From: an uncultured beta proteobacterium
GTDB lineage: Bacteria; Pseudomonadota; Gammaproteobacteria; Burkholderiales; Burkholderiaceae_C
Direction: 5' to 3'
DNA: 14,214 bases
NCBI GenBank assembly: GCA_903859265.1
Contig: CAIOLZ010000048.1
Location: 1-14,214 of the forward strand
The position numbers and the translations under genes were made by a program. Below, piece by piece: positions 1-7,376 of this stretch (position 1 is the stretch's first letter; the number at the start of each line of letters is the position of its first letter). Below the pieces are notes generated by a model, which made no database searches, was not told the origin of the DNA, and saw only the letters and a program-made list of their open reading frames with translations.

Positions 1-417
1 CATTTGCCGGCGAGAAAAGTGCTCCCCCATCCATAGGACTGAGCCAATGGCGATCAGGACCGGTGCGGCGGCATAGATCAGCGAGATATTCATCATCACG
101 GTGCTGCGACCAGCCTGATACACCCAGGCGCCACAAATCCACATGCCGCATGCTCCCAGCAACACATAGCGCCGCCATTGCAAACGCAGCAGGCTGCGCT
201 GGCGCCACAGCTCGGACCGGGCCATGAAAGCCAGCACCAAACCCGCCAATGCCCAGCGCCCCAGAGCAAGGAGGTTTGGGGTAATCACAGAGGGAGCCTT
301 GCGTGCGATCACGCTATTGACGGTCCAAAAAAGGGGAATCAACCAAATCAGACCTTGCGCCAATCGGGCGCGGGATTGCGTTGCTCGCAGCGGATTTGCA
401 CTGGACTGCAATGTCAT
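1..417 (-). CDS. EamA/DMT-family transporter, N-terminal part (runs off window)
   Basis: This is the first 139 codons of a multi-spanning inner-membrane protein, and the frame is still open at base 1. Hydrophobic segments lie at about residues 22-38, 48-66, 83-101 and 106-128. The segment pattern, an early W-x-x-N-x-V-I-A-R-K stretch and the E-H-F-S-R-R-Q loop at the truncated end fit the drug/metabolite transporter (EamA) superfamily, whose members usually have ten helices in two repeats. Only the first repeat is visible. The substrate cannot be read from the sequence. The ATG overlaps the stop of the preceding hydrolase gene as ATGA, so translation is probably coupled. Family assignment is fairly secure; role is unknown. 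Confidence 0.8.
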   Translation of the reverse strand, partial: MTLQSSANPLRATQSRARLAQGLIWLIPLFWTVNSVIARKAPSVITPNLLALGRWALAGLVLAFMARSELWRQRSLLRLQWRRYVLLGACGMWICGAWVYQAGRSTVMMNISLIYAAAPVLIAIGSVLWMGEHFSRRQM

Positions 418-1343
418 GAAGAAGCCAGAAACGGATCGAGCCTGGCCACAAAGCCGTCAAGGTCCTCAAAGAACGGTAGCGCCCCACCGTCCACACAATG
501 GAACTGCCAGTTGCCGCGACCCTCTACGGTGTAGCGGCCCTCGTAGTTTGTGAAGTCACCCCGCGTGGCCATGGACACCCAGACCGGACATTGCAGGGCC
601 TCGTACAAGGCATTGATGTCGCGGCTGAAGAGAAACGCCGACAAAAAGAACAGGGGCGCATACAGGGCGCCGTTTTGCCGGGTGGTGAGCGTGTCGTAGC
701 GCCACAGGGCCTCATCGATCTTTTTGGAACCCCATGTGCGCTGCAGAAAATACCGGATTACCGAGGGTCGCGTCAGCCCCCGGAACACGGCGTCGCGCCA
801 TATCGGGTTTCCCAGCAGGGCGTACAACCAGGGCTGGCCGAGGGTGGCGCCGGGAGGTCCGTAGCGCCGGGGTTTGCCGCTAAACCCGGTCGGACTGATC
901 AGCGCCAGTGTGCGAACCAAGTGCGGATGCTCCAACTGGGCGCGGGCCGCAAATTCACTGGACAAAGACAGCGCCACCAGATGCACCGCCACGCCGCCGT
1001 GGCGCGCGCTGATGCGCTCCAGGCACGCAAGAATGGCGTCTGTCATCAGCCTGGGCAAATACTTCCGGTCAGAACGCTCGGAAAGGCCGAACCCAGGCAA
1101 ATCCAGCGCATACACACTGCGGGAGCGCCGGTAGTGGTCGAACAAAGGCGCGATTTCAGCGGCGCTGCCCGCAGCGTTGATGCTGTGGACGAAAAGCACA
1201 GGCGCCGGCGCGGGGTTGTTGCGCGAATCCGGCCCATTGGTTGCGTCCGGGTGGGCAGCATAAAAAGCCACGCTGCCGGCAGCAGTCGGCACAAGCTCCA
1301 GCGCTCCATTGACGCCTGGCGGTAGTGGCGCACTGGGGTTCAT
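414..1343 (-). CDS. Alpha/beta hydrolase-fold protein with atypical nucleophile elbow
   Basis: This is a complete 309-residue protein without an obvious signal peptide. The alpha/beta hydrolase fold is recognised by the oxyanion-region strand L-F-V-H-S-I-N (about 50-56), the A-L-D-L-P-G-F-G-L-S motif (79-88) and the nucleophile elbow H-L-V-A-L-S-L-S-S (121-129). The usual G-x-S-x-G is A-L-S-L-S here, with Ser126 as the expected nucleophile. Near the C-terminus, where G-H-x-P-x-x-E normally carries the catalytic His, this protein has G-A-L-P-F-F-E (about 287-293). It may therefore use another His, be non-hydrolytic, or belong to a subfamily with this pattern. The start overlaps the dusA stop as ATGA, and its own stop overlaps the transporter start. 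Substrate is unknown. Confidence 0.85.
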   Translation of the reverse strand: MNPSAPLPPGVNGALELVPTAAGSVAFYAAHPDATNGPDSRNNPAPAPVLFVHSINAAGSAAEIAPLFDHYRRSRSVYALDLPGFGLSERSDRKYLPRLMTDAILACLERISARHGGVAVHLVALSLSSEFAARAQLEHPHLVRTLALISPTGFSGKPRRYGPPGATLGQPWLYALLGNPIWRDAVFRGLTRPSVIRYFLQRTWGSKKIDEALWRYDTLTTRQNGALYAPLFFLSAFLFSRDINALYEALQCPVWVSMATRGDFTNYEGRYTVEGRGNWQFHCVDGGALPFFEDLDGFVARLDPFLASS

Positions 1344-2329
1344 GCAGTGGCCATTTCCGGCACGGACTGCCGAGCCAAGGCCATCACTTCCCGCGCTGGC
1401 AAGACCTTCAGGCGGTGGTCACTCCAGACCTGGCGCCACTTGCGCGATCCCGCCAGCCCGTGGCGCAAACCCAGCATGTGCCGCGCGATGCCATACCAGG
1501 GCGTGCCATGCTGCAAAGCTTCGCGTTCCATATAGTCCACCATCGCCTCTTCGACCGACTCGCGGGTTTGGGTATTGGACGCTGCCTCAAAGAACGCTTG
1601 GTCCCATGTACTCAGCCACCACGGGTTGTGATAGGCCTCGCGCCCCAGCATCACACCGTCAACATGCTCCAAATGATCAAGCACTTGCGCAGTCGTGCTG
1701 ATGCCGCCGTTGATTGAAATCTTCAGATGCGGAAAATCTTTTTTGAGCCGGTACACCAGCGCATAGCGCAGGGGAGGCACTTCACGGTTTTCCTTGGGAC
1801 TCAGGCCCTGGAGCCAGGCATTGCGCGCATGCACGATAAAAGTATTGCAGCCCGCCAGCGCCACCGTGCCGACAAAATCCCGCACGAACTCGTAGCTCTC
1901 GACCTTGTCAATGCCGATGCGGTGCTTCACCGTCACCGGAACAGCCACAGCGTCCACCATGGCCTTCACACAATCTGCCACCAGGGATGCCTCGGCCATC
2001 AGGCACGCACCAAAGGCGCCACGCTGAACCCGCTCTGAGGGACAGCCGCAGTTGATATTGATCTCGTCATAGCCCCATTGCTCGCCCAGCCTCGCGCAAG
2101 CCGCCAATTCGGCCGGCTCGCTGCCCCCAAGTTGCAGCGCAACCGGATGCTCTTCGTCGTTGAAGCGCAGATGGCGTGGCACGTCACCGTGCAACAACGC
2201 CCCGGTGGTCACCATCTCGGTGTAGAGCAAGGCATGGCGCGACAACAAACGGTGGAAGTAGCGGCAATGCCGGTCGGTCCAATCCATCATCGGGGCGACA
2301 CTGACCTTATGCATATTCAGATTCACCAT
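1340..2329 (-). CDS. dusA: tRNA-dihydrouridine(20/20a) synthase DusA
   Basis: DusA is a flavin enzyme that reduces U20/U20a in the tRNA D-loop to dihydrouridine using NADPH; it acts in the cytoplasm. The 329-residue product shows the FMN-barrel opening V-A-P-M-M-D-W-T-D-R (11-20), N-I-N-C-G-C-P-S (91-98) and G-A-C-L-M with the catalytic Cys at about 109. It also has S-P-K-E-N-R-E-x-P-P-L, S-I-N-G-G-I and D-G-V-M-L-G-R-E-A-Y. These match the DusA subgroup rather than DusB or DusC. The first ATG lies three bases past the FecR-gene stop. A second in-frame ATG (base 2314, Met6) has a GGTGA eight bases upstream and is an equally plausible start. Its end overlaps the hydrolase start as ATGA. Length is normal for the family. 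Confidence 0.95.
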   Translation of the reverse strand: MVNLNMHKVSVAPMMDWTDRHCRYFHRLLSRHALLYTEMVTTGALLHGDVPRHLRFNDEEHPVALQLGGSEPAELAACARLGEQWGYDEININCGCPSERVQRGAFGACLMAEASLVADCVKAMVDAVAVPVTVKHRIGIDKVESYEFVRDFVGTVALAGCNTFIVHARNAWLQGLSPKENREVPPLRYALVYRLKKDFPHLKISINGGISTTAQVLDHLEHVDGVMLGREAYHNPWWLSTWDQAFFEAASNTQTRESVEEAMVDYMEREALQHGTPWYGIARHMLGLRHGLAGSRKWRQVWSDHRLKVLPAREVMALARQSVPEMATA

Positions 2330-2332
2330 CTG

Positions 2333-3574
2333 CTAACGCGTTGACGTGGTCGCATGTATTGCCACCCAGACGCCGGAACGCTTGACGAGTTGGTAGGTCT
2401 CCAGTGTTTCTGTTCGGTAACTGGTGCCATTGCGGTTGCCACTTTCGATAACGATGGATTCGACATCGATCCGATCGCACTGCGCAAGACGCGCTGGCAC
2501 GCTCAGCGATGCTTTAACCACCGGACGTCGGGAAGCAAAGTTGCTGAGTTGGGCAAAAGCAGCAAAAGTGCTCTTGACCATTTCATCGCGGGTGAACGTC
2601 AGTTCGACAATTTTTCCAGAGCCATCGCGCACCCTGGCGACGACATCGGCGTTGCCGTCAAATTTGTCCAGAAAGGTTTGGCCGTCCTTGTTAACCACCG
2701 CATCGTCAAGTTCCTGCAGCCATTGCGTGGCGATCGCATGCGGCTTGCAGGCACCAGTTTCAACAGGCTTGTTCATGGTGATGGACGATGCAGCGTCCCC
2801 GGAAGCAGGCGTGGGTTCCGCGAGCACCTTGCCATCCAGTTTTCCGGCCCTTTTTGCGGAGGCCATATCCTCGGTTGCAAGGGTTTCCAGTTCGTTGTCA
2901 AAAGCCCCGGCAACAAAAAAGCCCGGCACCCTTTCCAGCAACGTGGGCATCAGCACGGTCATGAGCGAGCGCTGACGGGATTCTTGCGCTGCAGGCGCGA
3001 ATCCCACGCGACCGGCATCCACGTCCAGTTCCACGCCGTTGGCACGGAGCACGGTTGCTCCCGAATTGACCTTGTTGTAAGTGCCCTCTGGCATTTGCAG
3101 TTCAACCGATAACTCTGGGGATAGTACATAGGGTTCATGGTCGGTGCCGCGAATTCCCACTGTTGCCGACGGCGTGACGATGCGGTGGCTTTGCTTGTTG
3201 TAATAACCGGTCCAGCCCGTGATCATTCGCAAAGCGCCGGTCAGAATCCGCAGCGTTAAAGCGTCGTCGGCGTTTCCATTGGCAGTGAACTGTTCCATGA
3301 CAAATGCCGCGTTGGGCCGAACGGCAATGATGCCGGCGTCGTCGGTCCTGATAACCGCCTCCCCGGTTGAAGCGGCCCTCAGCCGCTCGCCCACAAAAAC
3401 GGCGTCACCCTGCTTCAACTCGCGCACCTCTTTGCCGGTGCCATCCGTGACCACCACCAACCCGGTGATTTTGTAAACCGACCCAAAGCGCTGACCACTT
3501 TGCGCCCATGCGCCGACACACAGAAGCGAAAACACAAAGGCGAGCAATATGCCAATAAATTTTTGGTACTTCAT
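2333..3574 (-). CDS. Exported FecR-domain protein with NTF2-like C-terminal region
   Basis: This 413-residue protein starts with a signal peptide (K near the N-terminus, hydrophobic 6-20, A-W-A-Q at about 22-25), so it is predicted periplasmic. Residues about 30-150 form a FecR domain (PF04773-like): V-Y-K-I-T-G-L-V-V-V, the L-K-Q-G-D-A-V-F-V-G-E-R turn and the closing T-P-S-A-T-V-G-I-R-G-T-D (about 134-145). Residues about 275-413 look like an NTF2/SnoaL-type cone, with an early W-L-Q-E-L-D-D helix and a final Y-Q-L-V-K-R-S-G-V-W-V-A strand pair. That reading is less certain. Two cysteines (276, 366) lie in this part and could form a disulphide. Unlike classical FecR there is no cytoplasmic anti-sigma part and no adjacent sigma factor. 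It lies 45 bases after the CHAT gene; I see no strong Shine-Dalgarno. Function is unknown. Confidence 0.85.
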   Translation of the reverse strand: MKYQKFIGILLAFVFSLLCVGAWAQSGQRFGSVYKITGLVVVTDGTGKEVRELKQGDAVFVGERLRAASTGEAVIRTDDAGIIAVRPNAAFVMEQFTANGNADDALTLRILTGALRMITGWTGYYNKQSHRIVTPSATVGIRGTDHEPYVLSPELSVELQMPEGTYNKVNSGATVLRANGVELDVDAGRVGFAPAAQESRQRSLMTVLMPTLLERVPGFFVAGAFDNELETLATEDMASAKRAGKLDGKVLAEPTPASGDAASSITMNKPVETGACKPHAIATQWLQELDDAVVNKDGQTFLDKFDGNADVVARVRDGSGKIVELTFTRDEMVKSTFAAFAQLSNFASRRPVVKASLSVPARLAQCDRIDVESIVIESGNRNGTSYRTETLETYQLVKRSGVWVAIHATTSTR

Positions 3575-3619
3575 GGCATCAGTGGGCGGACAAGAAGAAT
3601 CGAGAGTTACAGAATCCCG

Positions 3620-5965
3620 CTAGTATGCACCGGTCAAGTAGAAGGGAGCCCAGAAGTACGGGTGCGGGTATTTGGCGCGCGTATCGGCCTGGGCGACGCG
3701 CAATGCTTCACCACGCGGCATATCGCGCAGGTGTTGGTAAAAATGGGTCATCAGATAGGTTGTGGAATCGTCATCCACCTGCCACAGCGAGGCCAAAACG
3801 GAACTGGTTCCGGCGTACAAAAAGCCACGCGTAAAGCCGACTACATCGTCTCCACTGGCAATCCGGCCAAGCGCCGTTTCACAAGCCGACAGGGTCACCA
3901 TTTCCGCGTCCAATTCGAGCTGATAAACGTCGGCCACGGTCAATCTACCGGGCGTCTTGCCGTCAGGCGCCAACAGCAAGCCCGAGGACAGCGCATTGGA
4001 CGCATCGAATTCTCCGTGCGACGCTACATGCACCAGTTGCGATTGGGGTGCAAGTTCCATAAAGGCGTTGCGCGAAGCTTCGCCTCGCAGCAACAGGCGC
4101 ACATCTGTCATTTCTTTAGCCAGACTTTGCGCCTCGGCCTGAGCGCCAGGCAAGTCCATGACCGGGTTGCCCAAATCCGGGTTGCCCATAATCAACACTG
4201 TTTTGAATTCATTGGTCCGCGGAGGGCGCAAATATTTCAGCACGCTGGCACTGGGCAGCATCCGCAGGTCAAACTTTTCACCCAAATACTTTTGCCCGTC
4301 CAGCAGCGCAGCAAACGGCAAATAATGCAATGCGCCATGGGCCACGATGGTCAGTTTTTTCTGGTTCAGATGCGACTCCACCGGCGCTATCAATCGGCTG
4401 TAAAGCTGCTTGAGCTGGTCTTCAACCGGCAGCCTCTTCTGTACGCTGGCGCGGATACGGCGCACGTCGTTTTCGAGCCCTTCAGCCTTGATCGGAGCGC
4501 CAAAAGTACTGTCCTTGGTAATTACCATCGCGAACATGTTGCCGCCATGCGAAAAGTAGCTCAACAATGCTTCATCGGGCGTCAGCAGAGCGCGCGTCTC
4601 GGTCTCGGTCAAAGCATCGACGCTGACCAGGCTGCGAAGTTCTCCCGGCAAAGCCAGCTGGTTGGAGACCGAACCCGCAGCAACCGCTTTGCCAAAACTG
4701 CGCAACACCGCCTCAGATTGCTGACCCAATGCGGCTTCATAGTGGCTTTGCTCCCCTAGCATCTCAACAATATTAAGCTTGCCATCGCGTGCCACGCGGG
4801 GCGCACTGAAATTGGACTTGCTGGCCAGCAAATCAACCAGAGCCCGTGATTTCGCACGCTCTATCGTCTCAAACGCTTCCCCCAGTCTTGATGTCTTGAA
4901 CAGCAAGGCCACCAGCCGTGCGTAAACGTCCTGCTTATCCCCAATAAAACCAATTTTGTTGGCCTCGGTATTGATGGAAGCGCGCTGGCGTTCGATCACT
5001 TCAAGTGCTTTGCGATAGAGCTCGATGGCTTTTGCATCGTCTCCATCTTTGCTTGCGATGAGCGCGCGATCCGACAGCACCATCCAGTAAATTTCTCCAT
5101 TGGCGGCAAGCTGTGGGACGTTTAGCAATGCGTCATAACCGGCCCTGGCGCGCTCAGTATCACCGAGCTCAAATTGGGCCTTGGTCTGCATGTAACCACG
5201 GGGCAATTCCAGCCAGACCCAATTGTTCAAGCCGCGCAGGTAAGCTCCTGTCATCACGTTGTCAATGAAGCTGCGCAAAGCCAGTGTTTTGTCAGACGCC
5301 AAAGCGTCGAGCGCTTTTTGCCAGTGGCCCAAAGACATGCTGACCCTTGCCACAGCCAGTGACTTGGCGCCGATAGCGAGGTCGGTATAGGCATTGACGT
5401 CCAATGCGTCCAGCTTGGCCGCCGCCTGTTCGGCCATGTCTTTTTGACCCAGGTTTTTATAAGCCAGTGCCTGAACTGCGAGTGCCTGTGCGAAGACATC
5501 TTTTTCGGTACCGCCATCTTTTGTGTACCAATCGATGACGCGCTGGGCCTGTGCAATTGCCACAGAATATTGGCCAATTTCAATGTCGGTCTCTGCGCGC
5601 ATGAGCAGACTCGACGGCGTCGCATCATCAAGACCGAAGAGACGCGTGCTTTTGTTGCGTGAGACCAGGGATTTGTCCAGTTGATCCAGACAAGAAAAAA
5701 TTTTGTCGTAGCGCTTGAGTCGGTAGTAGCTGTAGCACAGCGCGTGCCAGTCAGCCACTTTCATCGGTTCGGAGGCAGCCTGCTTTTCGAGGGCAGTGGC
5801 CAATTGGTCGAACTGGCTGGCGCCTGCCAGACTCACCTGATCATTGCCGCTGATGCCTTGGGCGCTGCCACAAACAAACAAGCTGCTGACGAGCAACATC
5901 CATCCGAAATTGCGGGCCACCGTTGCACCCGCAGGCCAATGGACTGAGGGCAACCCTGCTTGCAT
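3620..5965 (-). CDS. Exported TPR-CHAT caspase-like protease
   Basis: This 781-residue protein has an N-terminal hydrophobic segment (about 20-32) followed by G-S-A-Q, a plausible signal-peptidase I site, so it is predicted exported. Residues about 50-375 are helical TPR-like repeats (for example 163-185, 252-280, 297-325). Residues about 460-781 are a CHAT domain (PF12770; clan CD peptidases related to caspases and separase). Both catalytic residues are present: His650 in H-V-A-S-H-G-E-F and Cys695 in L-S-A-C-E-T-A-L-G. The domain closes with the typical H-P-Y-F-W-A-P-F. An in-frame GTG at base 5920 (residue 16) would give a more canonical signal peptide, beginning M-A-R-N-F-G-W. It begins 22 bases after the barrel gene. 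The target protein is unknown; the barrel and FecR neighbours suggest an envelope role. Confidence 0.88.
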   Translation of the reverse strand: MQAGLPSVHWPAGATVARNFGWMLLVSSLFVCGSAQGISGNDQVSLAGASQFDQLATALEKQAASEPMKVADWHALCYSYYRLKRYDKIFSCLDQLDKSLVSRNKSTRLFGLDDATPSSLLMRAETDIEIGQYSVAIAQAQRVIDWYTKDGGTEKDVFAQALAVQALAYKNLGQKDMAEQAAAKLDALDVNAYTDLAIGAKSLAVARVSMSLGHWQKALDALASDKTLALRSFIDNVMTGAYLRGLNNWVWLELPRGYMQTKAQFELGDTERARAGYDALLNVPQLAANGEIYWMVLSDRALIASKDGDDAKAIELYRKALEVIERQRASINTEANKIGFIGDKQDVYARLVALLFKTSRLGEAFETIERAKSRALVDLLASKSNFSAPRVARDGKLNIVEMLGEQSHYEAALGQQSEAVLRSFGKAVAAGSVSNQLALPGELRSLVSVDALTETETRALLTPDEALLSYFSHGGNMFAMVITKDSTFGAPIKAEGLENDVRRIRASVQKRLPVEDQLKQLYSRLIAPVESHLNQKKLTIVAHGALHYLPFAALLDGQKYLGEKFDLRMLPSASVLKYLRPPRTNEFKTVLIMGNPDLGNPVMDLPGAQAEAQSLAKEMTDVRLLLRGEASRNAFMELAPQSQLVHVASHGEFDASNALSSGLLLAPDGKTPGRLTVADVYQLELDAEMVTLSACETALGRIASGDDVVGFTRGFLYAGTSSVLASLWQVDDDSTTYLMTHFYQHLRDMPRGEALRVAQADTRAKYPHPYFWAPFYLTGAY

Positions 5966-5987
5966 GGCTGCTCACACAGACCCGGAA

Positions 5988-7289
5988 CTAGAACCAATAT
6001 CCGAAATTAATCTTGTAACCCGTAATGCCGTTGTCACCAGTCAAATAGGTGATCCCGGCACGAACAAAACTGCGCGCCGAATTGGCGCTCTTGTTGGTAC
6101 CGAGTGTTAACCCAATTTCCTGATAGTTGTTGGAGTACAGCGTCGTACCGGTGAAGTTGGTCAGGATGTAGGACGCCTCAATTGCCATCTTCTGCCCCAT
6201 CACGTTAGTCGGGAACGAGGCCAAAATGCCATTGCGATAGACGGTGTTATTGATGTGCGGGTCCACCGAATAGCTGCCGACATTCAACTGGGTTGACTGG
6301 TAAACACCCACCATGTTGCCGATCGCAAGGTCAAAACTATCCAGCCTGATTGTGTACTGACTGGTCAAAGACGCCGCCAGCATGCTGGCGCCGGAGCCGA
6401 GATCTTCACTGCCGCTGATACCGTATCCGAGCGCAGGCGAGAGCGACCATTCGTCGTTCACGGGAAACCGGTAGGCTGCTCCAAAGTTGACACCGTACGT
6501 TTTGGCGCTTCCGGTGCTGCTCGAGGAGATCGGCGCATAAAAAGAGAACTGCTTGCGTGGATCCAAATCGTCGCGCACCGTGTAGGAAAGCGGCAACGTA
6601 GTGGTTTGCGTGTTGATCCCCCCAACGTCCATAGAGGCCAGCGACAAACCAACACCAATCAGGTTATTGGTATTGCCACTGGAGCCATCTGCCGCCTTAA
6701 TGTTGCTGGCGAAACTGGTGAAGCTGCGATCAAAATCGTCGGACACCATGCGGCTTTGCATCGACGACGGGTTGCCGGCGATCGGATCGATTGGTGAGTA
6801 CTGTGCCAATTTTTGCTGAAGTTGGTTCAGGATATCGCCACCGCTGGACTTCAGATAATTGAACATATCTGTCACATTGCCATCGCGGTTGGATTCGGTT
6901 GAGAATGTTTTATTCAGCCCGATTGCAGGTATTACCAGGCTCACGGCTGTGGAACCTGCGCCCGCACTTATCACAATGGGCAGACCTCGGTAACCGGCGA
7001 GAATCGTTGCAGCACTGGTGGGCGTGTAGCTGGCATTGATCTGGGACAGTCCTGCATCCGTCACCTGATTTTTCAGGTCCTGCAGCGTCGCTGCGCCAAA
7101 AATGTTCGACACTAGCCCTCCGGACAGGGTGTCCGTACTCGCGTTATAGGTACTGCCCACCCCTACCGTCAAATCGAAAGGCTGCCCCGATGGAAAAGGG
7201 CCTGCATAAGCCCCCGACAGAATTCCAAGACCTAAAGTGGTAGCCAATACGACCACGCGAATTTGAGCGATGTCAGCTTTCACACGCAT
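5988..7289 (-). CDS. Predicted outer-membrane beta-barrel protein, first gene of CHAT/FecR cassette
   Basis: This 433-residue protein has a signal peptide (hydrophobic 12-24, cleavage expected after A-Y-A at 27-29). Residues about 30-200 form a soluble-looking region with Gly/Ser/Thr-rich strands and a few helices, including D-I-L-N-Q-L-Q-Q-K-L. From about 205 to the end, alternating amphipathic strands separated by short polar turns resemble an autotransporter-like or porin-like beta-barrel. The last residue is Phe after G-Y-W, the usual C-terminal aromatic signal for BAM-dependent outer-membrane insertion. I do not recognise a named family. The ATG abuts an AAAGGGG; an in-frame GTG at base 7283 has it at a better six-base spacing and may be the true start. 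It probably heads the transcript through the CHAT and FecR genes. Confidence 0.75.
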   Translation of the reverse strand: MRVKADIAQIRVVVLATTLGLGILSGAYAGPFPSGQPFDLTVGVGSTYNASTDTLSGGLVSNIFGAATLQDLKNQVTDAGLSQINASYTPTSAATILAGYRGLPIVISAGAGSTAVSLVIPAIGLNKTFSTESNRDGNVTDMFNYLKSSGGDILNQLQQKLAQYSPIDPIAGNPSSMQSRMVSDDFDRSFTSFASNIKAADGSSGNTNNLIGVGLSLASMDVGGINTQTTTLPLSYTVRDDLDPRKQFSFYAPISSSSTGSAKTYGVNFGAAYRFPVNDEWSLSPALGYGISGSEDLGSGASMLAASLTSQYTIRLDSFDLAIGNMVGVYQSTQLNVGSYSVDPHINNTVYRNGILASFPTNVMGQKMAIEASYILTNFTGTTLYSNNYQEIGLTLGTNKSANSARSFVRAGITYLTGDNGITGYKINFGYWF

Positions 7290-7296
7290 CCCCTTT
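7290..7296 (-). promoter_or_regulatory. Ribosome binding site bearing on start of barrel gene
   Basis: Minus-strand AAAGGGG lies directly against the ATG at 7289, too close for normal initiation there, but six bases before an in-frame GTG at 7283. This favours GTG as initiator, which would remove two residues from the signal peptide. It is an inference from spacing only. Confidence 0.5.
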
Positions 7297-7309
7297 GACT
7301 TGGTTGGGC

Positions 7310-7343
7310 AGTTTTTAATTGTAAATAATGGTAACTAAAAACT
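7310..7343. repeat. 8-bp perfect inverted repeat in AT-rich promoter gap
   Basis: AGTTTTTA (7310-7317) and its exact complement TAAAAACT (7336-7343) flank an 18-base spacer. They sit in the 87-base gap upstream of the barrel-CHAT-FecR genes. Bases 7311-7360 contain only 10 G or C in 50, in strong contrast to the flanking genes. The repeat could be an operator, or chance in AT-rich sequence. It is not a convincing intrinsic terminator, because the stem has only two G-C pairs. A TACAAT (minus strand, 7318-7323) inside the spacer could be a -10 element. Confidence 0.45.
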
Positions 7344-7376
7344 TTTTATTTGCAAAGTCAAACTGTCGATTAGGCG

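Noticed and set aside
1710..1723. FNR-like sequence TTGAT-N4-ATCTT
   Set aside because: It is imperfect and lies inside dusA with no promoter context, so it is likely chance.
3500..4759. Plus-strand open frame (419 codons) opposite the CHAT gene
   Set aside because: It covers the CHAT catalytic region on the other strand, and its translation shows no domain.
5860..5880. Lipoprotein signal in the CHAT protein (Leu-Phe-Val-Cys)
   Set aside because: Val at the position before Cys and Phe two before it do not fit a lipobox; a signal-peptidase I site after G-S-A is better.
7318..7361. TTGACT and TACAAT as a -35/-10 pair for the barrel gene
   Set aside because: The two elements are 32 bases apart, too far for a sigma-70 promoter. 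TACAAT is kept only as a possible -10.
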